This document shows positions 36,846-46,342 of a DNA stretch of 64,000 nucleotides, piece after piece. The position numbers and the translations under genes were made by a program. Source of the DNA: Microbacterium sp. SA39. Lineage in GTDB: Bacteria > Actinomycetota > Actinomycetes > Actinomycetales > Microbacteriaceae. Numbering within the stretch: position 1 is the first letter of the stretch; each line of letters starts with the position of its first letter. The notes below the pieces were generated by a model. That model did not search any database and had not been told where the DNA came from. It saw only the letters and a list, made by a program, of their open reading frames with translations. The stretch lies in contig NZ_JXRU01000038.1 of the NCBI RefSeq assembly GCF_000967865.1, positions 1 to 64,000 on the forward strand, read 5' to 3'.

Positions 36846-37987
36846 CAGAGAACCACCCAGGGAGAGAAGAGAAAGTACAGACCCAGTGCGGGAATCGTCG
36901 ACGGCAGGATGCTGTCCAGCCGATCGAGCAGCCCGCCGTGCCCAGGGAGCCACGAACTCATGTCCTTGATGCCGAGATCGCGCTTGAGCATCGATTCGCC
37001 GAGGTCGCCGAGCGTCGCCGTGAGCAGGATCGACGCCCCGATGATCAGGCCGGCCCACCACGGCAGCTCGAGCAGGAACATCGCCAGGAGCACGCCGGCG
37101 GCGAGAGAGGCCAGGACCGCTCCCCCGAAACCCTCCCACGTCTTCTTCGGGCTGATCTTCGGAGCCATCGGATGACGCCCGAATGCCAGCCCCGCGGCAT
37201 ACGCACCAGTGTCGGCGGCGACGGCGATCGCGATGAAGCTGAGAACCCACCACTCGCCGCCCTCCTGTACGAGCAGGATCATCGCGATCCCCGCGAGGAA
37301 CGGCACGTAGATCTGTACGAAACCGCCGATCACCGCGTCCGCCAGCACCTCGCCGTAGGTGCGTCCGTTCCGCTCGATCATCTGGCCCATGAGGCGCCAG
37401 ACGATCACGAACGCCACAGCGACGAAGAGCATCACCCAGCAGAGCCACGGTTCCGCGAAGTACGCGGCCAGCACGAGGAACGTCGCGGCGATCAGCTGCG
37501 GGATGACGTCGACTCGGCGACCGGACGCCCGCAGTGCACGCGTGAGCTCGTACACACCGAGCAGGGCAGCCGCGAGAGCGAAGGGGACGAAAAGCGCCTT
37601 GATGAACACCAGGGAGCCCAAGAGCGCGGCACCGAAGGCGAGGCCGATGACGGTCGCCAGGATCAGATCGCGGCCGGTGCGCTCCTTGATGCGCTCATTC
37701 GCCTGATCGATCTGGTCGCGAGCATGCGAGACGTGGGTGTTCAGCTCATCCCGCCGCACACGCCACTGCTCTCTGATCGCATTGTGGTCTGCGGTGTCCA
37801 GGGGCCCCGCGCCGGCCGGTGCCGTCTCGGTGGGCGGCAGCGGAGGCCGAGGCGGAACGCTCGTCGCATCGAACGACGGGAACGCCGCGTCCGCGAGCGG
37901 GATGCCGTCACCGGAAGTCACGGCATCACGCGCATCGCGGCGCGACGGTGGCCGTTCTCCCTGAGCGTCGCGCGTGTCGTCTGACAT
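36845..37987 (-). CDS. cdsA: Phosphatidate cytidylyltransferase
   Basis: It makes CDP-diacylglycerol from phosphatidate and CTP, the branch point of phospholipid synthesis. 380 residues with eight or more membrane segments. The family signature near the C-terminus is SMLKRDLGIKDMSSWLPGHG, then GLLDRLDS. A soluble N-terminal extension of about 110 residues, Pro/Ala-rich and charged, precedes the first membrane segment and is longer than in proteobacterial CdsA. It lies 5 bases after frr. Confidence 0.93.
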   Translation of the reverse strand: MSDDTRDAQGERPPSRRDARDAVTSGDGIPLADAAFPSFDATSVPPRPPLPPTETAPAGAGPLDTADHNAIREQWRVRRDELNTHVSHARDQIDQANERIKERTGRDLILATVIGLAFGAALLGSLVFIKALFVPFALAAALLGVYELTRALRASGRRVDVIPQLIAATFLVLAAYFAEPWLCWVMLFVAVAFVIVWRLMGQMIERNGRTYGEVLADAVIGGFVQIYVPFLAGIAMILLVQEGGEWWVLSFIAIAVAADTGAYAAGLAFGRHPMAPKISPKKTWEGFGGAVLASLAAGVLLAMFLLELPWWAGLIIGASILLTATLGDLGESMLKRDLGIKDMSSWLPGHGGLLDRLDSILPSTIPALGLYFLFSPWVVL

Positions 37988-37992
37988 CCGCC

Positions 37993-38547
37993 CTACACCT
38001 CGAGGAGTTCGGCCTCTTTGCGCTTGAGAGCGTCATCGATGAGGTCGACGTGCTGACGGGTCAGAGCGTCGAGCTCCTTCTCGGCCCGCCCGAGCTCGTC
38101 CTCGCCGATGTCGCTCTTGAGCGCGTCGAGCTCGTCCTTCGCCTTGCGTCGGATGCCGCGCACGTGGACCTTGGCGTCCTCGGCCTTCGACTTGACGAGC
38201 TTCACGTACTCCTTGCGCCGATCGGCGGTGAGCTCGGGCATGGTCACGCGCACGAGATTGCCGTCGTTGGTCGGGTTCGCACCGAGGTTCGGCATGTCGC
38301 GCACTGCCTGCTCGATCGCTTTCAGAGCCGACTTGTCGTACGGCGTGATGATGAGCGTGCGAGCCTCCTGATTGGCCAGCGAGGCGAGCTGCGCCAACGG
38401 GGTCGGTGTGCCGTAGTAGTCCACGAGCAGCTTCTGGAACAGCTGGGGGTTCGCACGGCCGGTGCGCACCGTGGAGAAGTCCTCCTTGGCGGCCTCGACC
38501 GCCCGTGACATGCGAGAGGTGGTTTCTGCGAGGACATCCGCGATCAC
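37993..38547 (-). CDS. frr: Ribosome recycling factor
   Basis: It splits the post-termination ribosome with EF-G. At 184 residues it is full length. [20 protein letters not shown] and the closing [20 protein letters not shown] helix are the signatures of the two RRF domains. It lies between pyrH and cdsA, the usual actinobacterial order; the 68-base gap to pyrH has no strong hairpin. Confidence 0.96.
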   Translation of the reverse strand: MIADVLAETTSRMSRAVEAAKEDFSTVRTGRANPQLFQKLLVDYYGTPTPLAQLASLANQEARTLIITPYDKSALKAIEQAVRDMPNLGANPTNDGNLVRVTMPELTADRRKEYVKLVKSKAEDAKVHVRGIRRKAKDELDALKSDIGEDELGRAEKELDALTRQHVDLIDDALKRKEAELLEV

Positions 38548-38615
38548 GGTGACTCCTATCGTCGGGGTGTTCTGAAAATTCTATCGGGCGAAGGCCTGTT
38601 CACCCGCAGCTGCGC

Positions 38616-39332
38616 TCACGCGGTGACGAGTGTTCCGATGGGCTCGCCCAGAAGCGCGCGCGTGACGTTGCCGGCGGGCTCCATGCCGAACACTCGCATG
38701 TCCATGTTGTTGTCCATGCAGAGGCTGAAAGCGGTCGAGTCCACGACCTTGAGACCCCGCTGCAGCGCGTCACGGTAGGTGACCCGTTCGATGCGCTCGG
38801 CGTCTGCATGCTTTTTGGGATCGGCGGTGTAGATCGCGTCGACGCCGTTCTTGGCGACGAGCACTTCCTGCGCGCCGATCTCGAGTGCGCGCTGCGCGGC
38901 CACCGTGTCGGTGGAGAAGTACGGGAGGCCGGCTCCCGCGCCGAAGATCACGACGCGGCCCTTCTCGAGATGACGCTCGGCGCGTCGCGGGATGTACGGC
39001 TCGGCGACCTGCGTCATCGAGATGGCCGACTGCACCCGCGTCGCGGCGCCGGCCTGCTCGAGGAAGTCCTGCAGAGCCAGAGCGTTCATGACGGTCCCCA
39101 GCATGCCCATGTAGTCGGCACGGCCTCGGTCCATCCCGCGCTGGCTGAGCTCGGCACCCCGGAAGAAGTTGCCTCCACCCACCACGATCGCGACCTCGAC
39201 CCGGTCGACGGCCGCAGCGATGTCTCGTGCGATCTGAGACACCACATCGGGGCTCACACCCAGCTGACCGGCTCCGAATGCCTCGCCGGAGAGCTTGAGA
39301 AGGACGCGTCGGCGTCCGGTGCGTTCAGTCAT
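38616..39332 (-). CDS. pyrH: Uridylate kinase (UMP kinase)
   Basis: A hexameric bacterial UMP kinase of the amino-acid-kinase fold that makes UDP for all pyrimidine nucleotides. 238 residues. [20 protein letters not shown] is the N-terminal nucleotide-binding motif, [13 protein letters not shown] the Gly-rich loop and [10 protein letters not shown] the UMP-site helix. The region before it carries the tsf terminator. Confidence 0.96.
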   Translation of the reverse strand: MTERTGRRRVLLKLSGEAFGAGQLGVSPDVVSQIARDIAAAVDRVEVAIVVGGGNFFRGAELSQRGMDRGRADYMGMLGTVMNALALQDFLEQAGAATRVQSAISMTQVAEPYIPRRAERHLEKGRVVIFGAGAGLPYFSTDTVAAQRALEIGAQEVLVAKNGVDAIYTADPKKHADAERIERVTYRDALQRGLKVVDSTAFSLCMDNNMDMRVFGMEPAGNVTRALLGEPIGTLVTA

Positions 39333-39382
39333 GTGGGGGTGTCCTCTCGTCCCGATTCAAGATAGTGCCTCGTGGGCACGAA

Positions 39383-39417
39383 GAAGGGGTTCGGATCTCG
39401 ATGATCCGAACCCCTTC
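39383..39417 (-). terminator. Terminator after rpsB-tsf
   Basis: A perfect 15-bp stem (39383-39397 with 39403-39417) with a 5-base loop starts 8 bases after the tsf stop. On the minus strand it is followed by a short T/C run. Confidence 0.8.
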
Positions 39418-39424
39418 GACAGTG

Positions 39425-40252
39425 TTACGCGCCGACCTTGAAGCGCGCGAAGTCCGTCACGGTGATGCCCGCGTCCTTCGCCACCTGGGCGACGGAGAGC
39501 TTGTTGTCCTTGGCGTAGTCCTGCTCGAGCAGGGCGACCTGCTTGATGAACGCGGACACGCGGCCCTCGACGATCTTGGGCAGAGCCGCTTCGGGCTTGC
39601 CCTCGTTGCGAGAGATCACGGTGACGATCTCACGCTCCTTCTCGACCGCGTCCGTCGGAACGTCCTCGCGAGCGAGGTACGACGGGTTGGCGAACGAGAT
39701 GTGCTGAGCGATGCTGCGCGCGGTCTCCGCGTCGTCACCCGAGTAGGCGACGACGACGCCGATCTGCGGCGGCAGGTCCTTGCTGGTGCGGTGCAGGTAG
39801 ACCTCGACCTTGTCGCCCGAGATCGTGCGCACGCGGCGCAGCTCGACCTTCTCGCCGATGATCGCTGCCTCTTCCGAGATCAGCTGATCGACGGTCTGCG
39901 ATCCGGCCGTGGCGGCAAGAGCGGACTCGACGGAGTCGGCCTTGACCGCTGCGACAGCATCTGCGACCTTGTCGGCCAGCGTGATGAAGCGCTCGTTCTT
40001 GGCGACGAAGTCGGTCTCGCAGGCGAGCTCGATGAGCGTCACCGCGCCCTCCTGCTCACGAGCGACGATGAGGCCCTCGCTGGTGGAACGGTCGGCACGC
40101 TTCGCGTTGCCCTTCGCACCCTTGAGCCGAAGGATCTCGGTGGCCTTCTCGACGTCTCCGTCAGCCTCCTCGAGCGCCTTCTTGGTGTCGACCATGCCGG
40201 TGCCGAGCTGCTCGCGCAGCGCCTTGAGGTCCGCGATGGTGAAGTTGGCCAT
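39425..40252 (-). CDS. tsf: Translation elongation factor Ts
   Basis: The nucleotide exchange factor for EF-Tu. 275 residues. The N-terminal UBA-like part holds LREQLGTGMVDTKKALEEA, and the core motif CETDFVAKNERF carries the Asp-Phe that inserts beside the EF-Tu GTP site. It lies 43 bases after rpsB and shares its transcript. Confidence 0.96.
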   Translation of the reverse strand: MANFTIADLKALREQLGTGMVDTKKALEEADGDVEKATEILRLKGAKGNAKRADRSTSEGLIVAREQEGAVTLIELACETDFVAKNERFITLADKVADAVAAVKADSVESALAATAGSQTVDQLISEEAAIIGEKVELRRVRTISGDKVEVYLHRTSKDLPPQIGVVVAYSGDDAETARSIAQHISFANPSYLAREDVPTDAVEKEREIVTVISRNEGKPEAALPKIVEGRVSAFIKQVALLEQDYAKDNKLSVAQVAKDAGITVTDFARFKVGA

Positions 40253-40295
40253 GTGTGGTGGCTCCTTGCTTCGTCAGTGATGTGTGTACGAGGGA

Positions 40296-41291
40296 TTACT
40301 TGGCGTCTGCAGCCTCGGCGTCGGCGACCTCAGCGGTCTCCTCAGCGGAAGCGTCAGCAACGGTCTCGTCCTTCGCCTCGGCGCCGGCCTCGTCAGCAGC
40401 GGTCTCGTCGGCAGCAGCCTCGTTGACAGCAGTCTCGTCGGCAGCCGGGCTCTCGACGACAGCTGCCTCATCGGCAGCCGTCTCGGTCTCGGCGGCGTCA
40501 GCGGACTCCGCGACGACGGGAGCCTCGGCGGCGTCGGCCGGGGTCTCGAGAAGCTCCTTCTCCCACTCGGCCAGCGGCTCGGCGTCACCCGACTCGGGGT
40601 TGTGCTTCTGCTGCAGGCCCTCGGCGGCGGCGTCGGCGATGATGCGCGTCAGCAGCGAGACGGAGCGGATCGCGTCGTCGTTGCCGGGGATCGGGTACTG
40701 GAAGTCATCCGGGTCGGCGTTCGTGTCGAGGATGCCGATCACGGGAATGCCGAGCTTCTTGGCCTCATCGATCGCGAGGTGCTCACGCTTGGCGTCGACG
40801 ACCCAGATGGCCGACGGCGTCTTGGTGAGGTTGCGGATTCCGCCGAGCGACTTGTGCAGCTTGTCGAGCTCGCGCTTCTTGAGCAGGAGCTCCTTCTTCG
40901 TGAAGCCGCTGTTCGCCGGAACCTCGTAGTCGAGCTCCTCGAGCTCCTTCATACGGGCGAGACGCTTGGAGATCGTCTGGAAGTTGGTGAGCAGTCCGCC
41001 GAGCCAGCGCTGGTTCACGAAGGGCTGGCCGACGCGCGTGGCCTGCTCGGCGAGGATCTCCTGCGCCTGCTTCTTGGTGCCGACGAAGAGGATCGTGCCA
41101 CCGTGGGCGACGGTCTCCTTGACGAAGTCGTAAGCCTTGTCGATGTACCCCAGCGACTGCTGAAGGTCGATGATGTGGATGCCGCTGCGCTCGGTGAGGA
41201 TGAAGCGCTTGACCTTCGGGTTCCACCGACGGGTCTGGTGTCCGAAGTGCACGCCGCTGTCGAGCAGCTGGCGGATGGTGACCACAGCCAT
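40296..41291 (-). CDS. rpsB: 30S ribosomal protein S2 with long acidic tail
   Basis: The S2 core ([20 protein letters not shown] at the start, [29 protein letters not shown]) ends near residue 245. A low-complexity tail of about 85 residues rich in Ala, Glu, Asp, Val and Thr follows (repeated [12 protein letters not shown] units). The whole is 331 residues against about 240 in E. coli. Such tails are known in high-GC actinobacteria; their function is not established. Confidence 0.95.
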   Translation of the reverse strand: MAVVTIRQLLDSGVHFGHQTRRWNPKVKRFILTERSGIHIIDLQQSLGYIDKAYDFVKETVAHGGTILFVGTKKQAQEILAEQATRVGQPFVNQRWLGGLLTNFQTISKRLARMKELEELDYEVPANSGFTKKELLLKKRELDKLHKSLGGIRNLTKTPSAIWVVDAKREHLAIDEAKKLGIPVIGILDTNADPDDFQYPIPGNDDAIRSVSLLTRIIADAAAEGLQQKHNPESGDAEPLAEWEKELLETPADAAEAPVVAESADAAETETAADEAAVVESPAADETAVNEAAADETAADEAGAEAKDETVADASAEETAEVADAEAADAK

Positions 41292-41614
41292 GGTCGTCTC
41301 CTGGTTCTGGCGCGGTTCTGCGCCGTTGAGGTTGTCTGCCGATCTTCTGATCGGACTTCCTGGCGCCCGGCGCACACCCGCCCGCTCGTGGAGTGGGACC
41401 TGTGGGAGTGGATGCCGCGACCTCTGTCTCTGCAGACGGCGGTCGCTGTGGGCACGCGTAGTCACCCCGATATCGAGGTGCTCGTCCAGCATACAGGATG
41501 CCGACGCCCCGACTCGCGCTGCACTCCGCGTGATCCCGCCGGATTCTCCCCGGTCGGCGTAGCGGCGGATACGGCGGCGCGCGGCGCTGCCTCGGCGACG
41601 AGGAGGATACGGTC
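41292..41614. other. Gap between rpsB and the M23 gene: promoter and leader region
   Basis: No credible gene on either strand. It holds the divergent start regions of rpsB (minus) and the M23 gene (plus). The M23 start at 41615 has GAGGAGGATACGGTC just upstream as its ribosome site. I see no strong hairpin. Confidence 0.6.
41488..41493 (-). promoter_or_regulatory. Candidate -10 box of rpsB-tsf
   Basis: TATGCT on the minus strand, preceded by TG one base off (extended -10 like), about 197 bases upstream of the rpsB start. No good -35 match was found. If used, it gives a long 5' leader for rpsB. Confidence 0.4.
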
Positions 41615-42139
41615 ATGCGCACTTCCACGCGACTCATCAGCGCGGTCATCCTCGCGATCGTCCTCGTAGTGACGGCCTCTGCGGAGACGTCTGCTGTACA
41701 GGGGGCGACCCCCACGGAGCAGCCCCGCTGGCTTTGGCCCGTCGATGGTGCCCGGCAGGTCGTCGCACCGTTCCGGGCACCCGCGCACAAGTACGGGGCG
41801 GGGCATCGTGGCGTAGATCTCGCTGCAGCCTCCGGCGCGGTGGTCCGCGCTCCTGCCGAGGGGGTGGTGGCGTTCCGCGGCGTGGTGGTCGACCGACCAC
41901 TGATGACGATCGAGCATGCGGGTGGCCTGGTGTCCACGTTCGAGCCGCTGCTGTCGACGCTGTCGCCGGGCGACGTCGTGGACGCCGGGGACGAGATCGG
42001 GGTGGTCGGAACCGGAGGACACGCCGCGCCCGGTTCGGTGCACCTCGGGGTGCGCCTCGACGGCGAGTACATCAACCCCATGCTGCTGTTCGGAGATGTC
42101 CCCCGCGCGGTGCTCCTGCCGTGCTGCGGCCCGATATGA
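41615..42139 (+). CDS. M23-family (LytM-like) peptidase domain protein, secreted
   Basis: 174 residues. It has an N-terminal signal segment (LISAVILAIVLVVTASAET). The domain starts with the first ligand pair in HRGVDLAAASGAVVRAPAEG (His and Asp), continues with GDVVDAGDEIGVVGTGG, and ends SVHLGVRLDGEYINPM. The usual HxH is reduced to S-V-H, so the catalytic first His is missing, as in a common actinobacterial LytM-like group. It may be a cell-wall hydrolase activator rather than an active endopeptidase. Confidence 0.82.
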   Translation: MRTSTRLISAVILAIVLVVTASAETSAVQGATPTEQPRWLWPVDGARQVVAPFRAPAHKYGAGHRGVDLAAASGAVVRAPAEGVVAFRGVVVDRPLMTIEHAGGLVSTFEPLLSTLSPGDVVDAGDEIGVVGTGGHAAPGSVHLGVRLDGEYINPMLLFGDVPRAVLLPCCGPI

Positions 42140-42164
42140 GCCATCGCACCGTCCGGCCGAGGTA

Positions 42165-43067
42165 TCAGGCGCGCGGGTGGGCCAGTCGGTAGGTGGCGGT
42201 CAGGCGCTCCGCGGACACGTGCGTGTAGATCTGCGTCGTTCCGAGGCTGGCGTGACCGAGAATCTCCTGCACGGCACGGAGGTCCGCGCCGCCGTCGAGG
42301 AGATGGGTGGCCGCGGTGTGGCGTAGGGCATGCGGACCGACGGTCTCCGCCCCGACGATCGGCGCCAGGACGCGCGCGACGAGCGTGTAGACCGTGCGGG
42401 GCCCGACGCGTGCACCGCGGGCGCCGAGGAAGACGGCAGGTGTGACCGCGGAGCCCCGCGCGACCAGCGCCGGGCGAGCCCGTGTCAGATAGGCGCCGAG
42501 GGCATCGCGCGCGGGGGCACCGAACGGCACGACACGTTCTTTCGAACCTTTCCCGAGAACGCGCGCCGTGCCGCGGTCGAGGTCGAGCTCGTCGACGTCG
42601 AGTCCGCAGAGCTCCGAGACCCGGATGCCGGATCCGTAGAGCAGTTCGAGGATCGCATGGTCGCGCAAGGCAATGGGGTCCCCCACGGTGGCAGCGGTTC
42701 GGTGAGCGTCGAGCAGCGTCGACATCGCGTCGCGCGAGGCCACGGTCGGCAGTGTCCGGGCCTTCTTCGGCGCGATGAGTCGGAGGCTGGGGTCGTGCGC
42801 GATGAGCGCCTGCTCATGCGCCCAGCTGAAGAAGGAGCGTGCTGCTGCTGCACGGCGCGCCAGCGTGGTCCGCGCGTCACCGCGCTGGGTGGCGTGCCAG
42901 AGCCAGTCGCGCAGAACCTCGAGGTCGACGGCCTCGAGGGAGGTCGGCCCTGCGGACGCTCCGAGGTCACGAAGGTCGGAGCGGTAGGCCCGGACGGTCG
43001 CGGGAGAGAGCCGACGCACCCGTTCGAGATGCGCGGCGAACTCCTCGACAGCGACCGCGAGCTCCAT
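42165..43067 (-). CDS. xerC: Tyrosine recombinase XerC
   Basis: It resolves chromosome dimers at dif with XerD. 300 residues. The N-terminal SAM-like core-binding part starts at MELAVAVEEFAAHL. The catalytic set is visible: Arg in YGSGIRVSELCGLD, Lys in GKGSKERVVP, His-x-x-Arg in HALRHTAATHLLDGG, His in LGHASLGTTQIYTHV and the nucleophile Tyr in IYTHV. It is a chromosomal gene next to dprA, not an integrase of a nearby element. The ATG is supported by a CAAGCT box 6 bases upstream. Confidence 0.92.
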   Translation of the reverse strand: MELAVAVEEFAAHLERVRRLSPATVRAYRSDLRDLGASAGPTSLEAVDLEVLRDWLWHATQRGDARTTLARRAAAARSFFSWAHEQALIAHDPSLRLIAPKKARTLPTVASRDAMSTLLDAHRTAATVGDPIALRDHAILELLYGSGIRVSELCGLDVDELDLDRGTARVLGKGSKERVVPFGAPARDALGAYLTRARPALVARGSAVTPAVFLGARGARVGPRTVYTLVARVLAPIVGAETVGPHALRHTAATHLLDGGADLRAVQEILGHASLGTTQIYTHVSAERLTATYRLAHPRA

Positions 43068-43147
43068 GGCTCCAGCTTGCCCGTGACCACCGGGGGACTC
43101 ACGCAGCCACTCCGACGGGGCGCGAGTACACCTTCGCTTCCCCGGTG

Positions 43148-44347
43148 TCAGTCGCGTTGCGCGGGTAGACGCCGCCAGCCTCTGTCGTCTCGGCGAACCT
43201 CCCCCTCGAGGTCGAGGAGCCCCAGACGCGCCCGGACCTGGTCGGGTGCCAGGCCGGTGCGGCGAGCGAGTTCCTCGACCGATGCGTGGGAACGCGAGCT
43301 CATCGCGTCGAGGAGACGCACGCGCTCCGGGTCGACGGTTGTCCGGAGACTCGAGGACGGAACGCTCATTCCCCACAGCTCGCGCACCTCTGCGGCCGAC
43401 GTGACGCACAATGCGTCGTACTCACGCAGCAGCCGATGGCAGCCGGCGGACGCCGCCGATGTCACCGGGCCAGGCACCGCGCCGAGCGGTCTGCCCAGGG
43501 CTGCCGCGTGGCCTGCCGTATTGAGCGACCCGCTGCGCCAGCCGGCCTCGATCACCACGGTGGCGTGACCGAGCGCCGCGATGAGGCGGTTGCGCGCGAG
43601 AAACCGCCATTTGGTCGGCGCCGCACCGCACGGCGGCTCGCTCACGACGGCTCCCGCTTCGGCGATCTGCCGGATCAGCTGCTGATGCCCCGCAGGGTAA
43701 GAGCGATCCACGCCGCCGGCGAGGAACGCGATGGTGGCTCCGTCCACGCCGAGCGCGGCCCGATGAGCTGCGCCGTCGATGCCGTACGCGCCGCCCGAGA
43801 CGATGACAGTGCCAGTCGCGGCGAGGTCTCCGGCAATCTCGGCCGCGACGTGCTCGCCATAGCCGCTGGACGCTCTGGCCCCGACCAGCGACACTCGCGG
43901 CTCGGCGACGAGCAGCTCTGTCCGGCCGCGCACCCAGAGCGCACTGGGTGCGTTCGCTGCGAGGTCGTCGAGTGCCACCGGCCAATGCGCATCACCGGGA
44001 GTGACCAACCGCGCGTCGATGTCGTTCGCGTGGCATAAGGCATCTCGAACGGCTCGCAGCTCAGCTCGAGGTCGCCAGCGCTTGCGCGCCTCCGTGAGAG
44101 CTCGCCGTGCAGCGCCGGCATCCCCGCTCATCGCTGAAGCCAACGGCCTCGCTGGAAGGTCGCCGAGCGCGAAGTCCAGAGCGTCGGCTGCTCCGAGCTC
44201 ACGGAGCAGTGTTCCTGCGACCGCGTCGCCTGGTTCGGCGATGACCGTCCAGGCAGCCCTGGCGACGGCATCCGCGATGTCGTCCTCGTGCCTCAGCCGC
44301 CGTGCCGCCGAAACGGTCTCAGCATCGGCGAGAAGCGCATCCATCAT
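43148..44347 (-). CDS. dprA: DNA-processing protein DprA
   Basis: It binds incoming single-stranded DNA and loads RecA in transformation; many non-competent actinobacteria keep it. 399 residues. The N-terminal part is helical. The Rossmann fold has SLVGARASSGYGEHVAAEIA, VSGGAYGIDGAAHRAAL and FLAGGVDRSYPAGH, and ends with VVIEAGWRSGSLNTAGHAA. A C-terminal winged-helix (HASVEELARRTGLAPDQVRARL) follows. Its start overlaps the yifB stop (ATGA). Confidence 0.92.
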   Translation of the reverse strand: MMDALLADAETVSAARRLRHEDDIADAVARAAWTVIAEPGDAVAGTLLRELGAADALDFALGDLPARPLASAMSGDAGAARRALTEARKRWRPRAELRAVRDALCHANDIDARLVTPGDAHWPVALDDLAANAPSALWVRGRTELLVAEPRVSLVGARASSGYGEHVAAEIAGDLAATGTVIVSGGAYGIDGAAHRAALGVDGATIAFLAGGVDRSYPAGHQQLIRQIAEAGAVVSEPPCGAAPTKWRFLARNRLIAALGHATVVIEAGWRSGSLNTAGHAAALGRPLGAVPGPVTSAASAGCHRLLREYDALCVTSAAEVRELWGMSVPSSSLRTTVDPERVRLLDAMSSRSHASVEELARRTGLAPDQVRARLGLLDLEGEVRRDDRGWRRLPAQRD

Positions 44348-45873
44348 GGTGTCATTCCTCTCTTCAGGTGCAGGGCTCGACCGACCTCGTCGATTCCGGG
44401 CCTCTCGATCTCGGCGAGGTCGGCCATGGTCCACGCGAGCCGAAGCACACGGTCGTACCCGCGGAGTGTGAGCGCTCCTCGTTCGAGCGCCCGATCGAGG
44501 GGTGCGCGGACCGGCGCCGCGAGACGCAGGGCTCCCTGTCGCAGCCAGGTTCCCGGAACGTCGGAATTGCGTCGCCACGGAGTGCTCCGCCATCGCTCTG
44601 CAGCGTGGTCGCGAGCTGCCGTCACCCGCGCCAGCGCGTGAGCGGTCGTCACCTCCGCGCGCCCGCCCGACGTCGCTCGTGACGCGGACACCCTCGAGAC
44701 CGGCAGATCGATGTCGACACGATCTCGCAGCGGCCCGGAGAGTCGGGTGGCGTACCGTCGGATCGCTGCCGGTGGACACACGCACTCCGCGCCACGCAGA
44801 CCGTAGTTGCCGCACGGGCAGGGATTCATCGCCAGCAGAAGTTGAAACCGAGCGGGAAATCGTGCGGTGAAGCCCGTTCGGCTCACCTCGATCATGCCTG
44901 CCTCGAGCGGCTGGCGCAGCGCGTCGAGAGCGACTCGCGAGAACTCCGCCGCTTCGTCGAGAAACAGCACGCCGCAATGCGCGCGTGCGATCGCGCCGGG
45001 CCGGGCGACGCGCGACCCCCCGCCCACCAGTGCTGCCACCGAGGCGCTGTGATGCGGTGCTTCCAGGGGAGGCGTCGACTCGAGCGCGGTCACAGGTTCG
45101 CCGCACAGCGAACGGATCGACGCGACTTCCAGCGATTCCTGCTCGCTCAGTGGCGGAAGGATACCCGGGAGTCGGCGGGCCAGCATCGTCTTTCCCGCGC
45201 CCGGTGGACCGCTCAGCAGGAGGTGGTGGCCTCCCGCCGCCGCGACGATGAGCGCTTCGACGGCGTCCTCCTGACCGACCACGTCGGCGAGGTCGGAGCA
45301 CTCCTCGTCCCGCGCCGCTGCGACTGCGGTGCATACCGCCTCGACATCGGGCACCTCGACGTCTGCTCCGTGCCAGACGGCGACCTCGGCGAGCGATGCC
45401 GCCGCGCGCACCTCGACACCGGGGACCAGCCGCGCCTCTGCCTCGTTCCCCCGCGGGACGATCACCCGACTGAAGCCCGCCCTGGCGGCCGAGAAGACCG
45501 CCGGAAGCACGCCGGGAACGGGACGAAGACGCCCGTCGAGACCCAGCTCGCCGATGTGAACAGTGTCCGCGATCGAGCGGCGCTGGATCGACCCGCCGGC
45601 GGCGAGCGTGGAGACGGCGATGCCGAGATCGAATCCGGCCCCCTGCTTGGGAAGGCTCGCCGGCGAGAGATTCACCGTGAGACGACGGCGCGGAAGGTCG
45701 AGCCCGGCGTTCTTGCAGGCATTGTGCACGCGCTGGACCGCTTCGCCGAGGGATTTGTCCGGGAGGCCGATGATCTTGAACTCCGGAGTCTGATTCGAGA
45801 GATCGGCCTCGACCTCGACCATGTGCCCGTCGACGCCGGTGAGTGCGACCGCCCAGGTGCGAGCGGTGCTCAT
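44344..45873 (-). CDS. YifB-family Mg-chelatase-like AAA ATPase (ComM-like)
   Basis: 509 residues. An N-terminal Lon-protease-like fold (IIGLPDKSLGEAVQRVHNAC... RRRLTVNLSPASLPKQG) precedes an AAA+ core: Walker A LLLSGPPGAGKTMLARRLPG, Walker B GVLFLDEAAEF, then sensor regions and a Cys cluster (NPCPCGNYG... CVCPP). ComM of this family drives branch migration during recombination of transformed DNA. It is coupled by 4-base overlaps to yraN upstream and dprA downstream. Confidence 0.9.
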   Translation of the reverse strand: MSTARTWAVALTGVDGHMVEVEADLSNQTPEFKIIGLPDKSLGEAVQRVHNACKNAGLDLPRRRLTVNLSPASLPKQGAGFDLGIAVSTLAAGGSIQRRSIADTVHIGELGLDGRLRPVPGVLPAVFSAARAGFSRVIVPRGNEAEARLVPGVEVRAAASLAEVAVWHGADVEVPDVEAVCTAVAAARDEECSDLADVVGQEDAVEALIVAAAGGHHLLLSGPPGAGKTMLARRLPGILPPLSEQESLEVASIRSLCGEPVTALESTPPLEAPHHSASVAALVGGGSRVARPGAIARAHCGVLFLDEAAEFSRVALDALRQPLEAGMIEVSRTGFTARFPARFQLLLAMNPCPCGNYGLRGAECVCPPAAIRRYATRLSGPLRDRVDIDLPVSRVSASRATSGGRAEVTTAHALARVTAARDHAAERWRSTPWRRNSDVPGTWLRQGALRLAAPVRAPLDRALERGALTLRGYDRVLRLAWTMADLAEIERPGIDEVGRALHLKRGMTP

Positions 45874-46232
45874 GAGATGTCGACCAGGTGCTCGAGCAGC
45901 CCCACTGCCGGATCCGCACCGATGATGCCGATCGCCTCGATGCGCACATCGAGGCCGCGCGCGAGATCCGGGTGCCCTGCCCTCCATGCGAAGGCGAGCG
46001 TCCAGAGTCGACGACGCTTCCTCTCGTCGATCGCTTCGAACGGATGCCCGAATGCGGCCGAGCGCCGAGTCTTCACCTCGATCACCGAGAGATGGACGCC
46101 GTGCGCGGCGACGATGTCGATCTCGCCCTGGGGACACCGCCAATTCCTGTCCAGCACGGTGTAGCCGTGTGCCGTCAGGTGCTGAGCCGCGCGCTCCTCA
46201 CCGGCCTTGCCGAGTTCATCCTTCGCTGCCAT
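45870..46232 (-). CDS. YraN-family (UPF0102) endonuclease-like protein
   Basis: About 120 residues with the small PD-(D/E)xK fold: GEIDIVAAHG, then IEVKTRRSAAFGHP. The Asp and Glu-x-Lys line up with the nuclease triad, and the Tyr/Arg N-terminal helix is typical. The cellular role is unsettled; the family is probably a Holliday-junction or recombination nuclease. ATG at 46232 matches homologues; GTG at 46238 is the alternative. It is part of the yraN-yifB-dprA coupled unit. Confidence 0.87.
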   Translation of the reverse strand: MAAKDELGKAGEERAAQHLTAHGYTVLDRNWRCPQGEIDIVAAHGVHLSVIEVKTRRSAAFGHPFEAIDERKRRRLWTLAFAWRAGHPDLARGLDVRIEAIGIIGADPAVGLLEHLVDIS

Positions 46233-46342
46233 CCCCACAGCATGCGCCCGAGTTCGGACCGATGAGCATCGCGATCAGCTCGTTCCGCGGAAGCTCGGAG
46301 AACGGCTCAGAAGTGCCTACCTGTGGAGGGAAGGTCCCGCAG

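Noticed and set aside
42165..43067. A phage integrase marking an integrated element
   Set aside because: It matches chromosomal XerC in length and motifs and lies in the conserved dprA-xerC-rpsB neighbourhood; no att repeats or phage genes are nearby.
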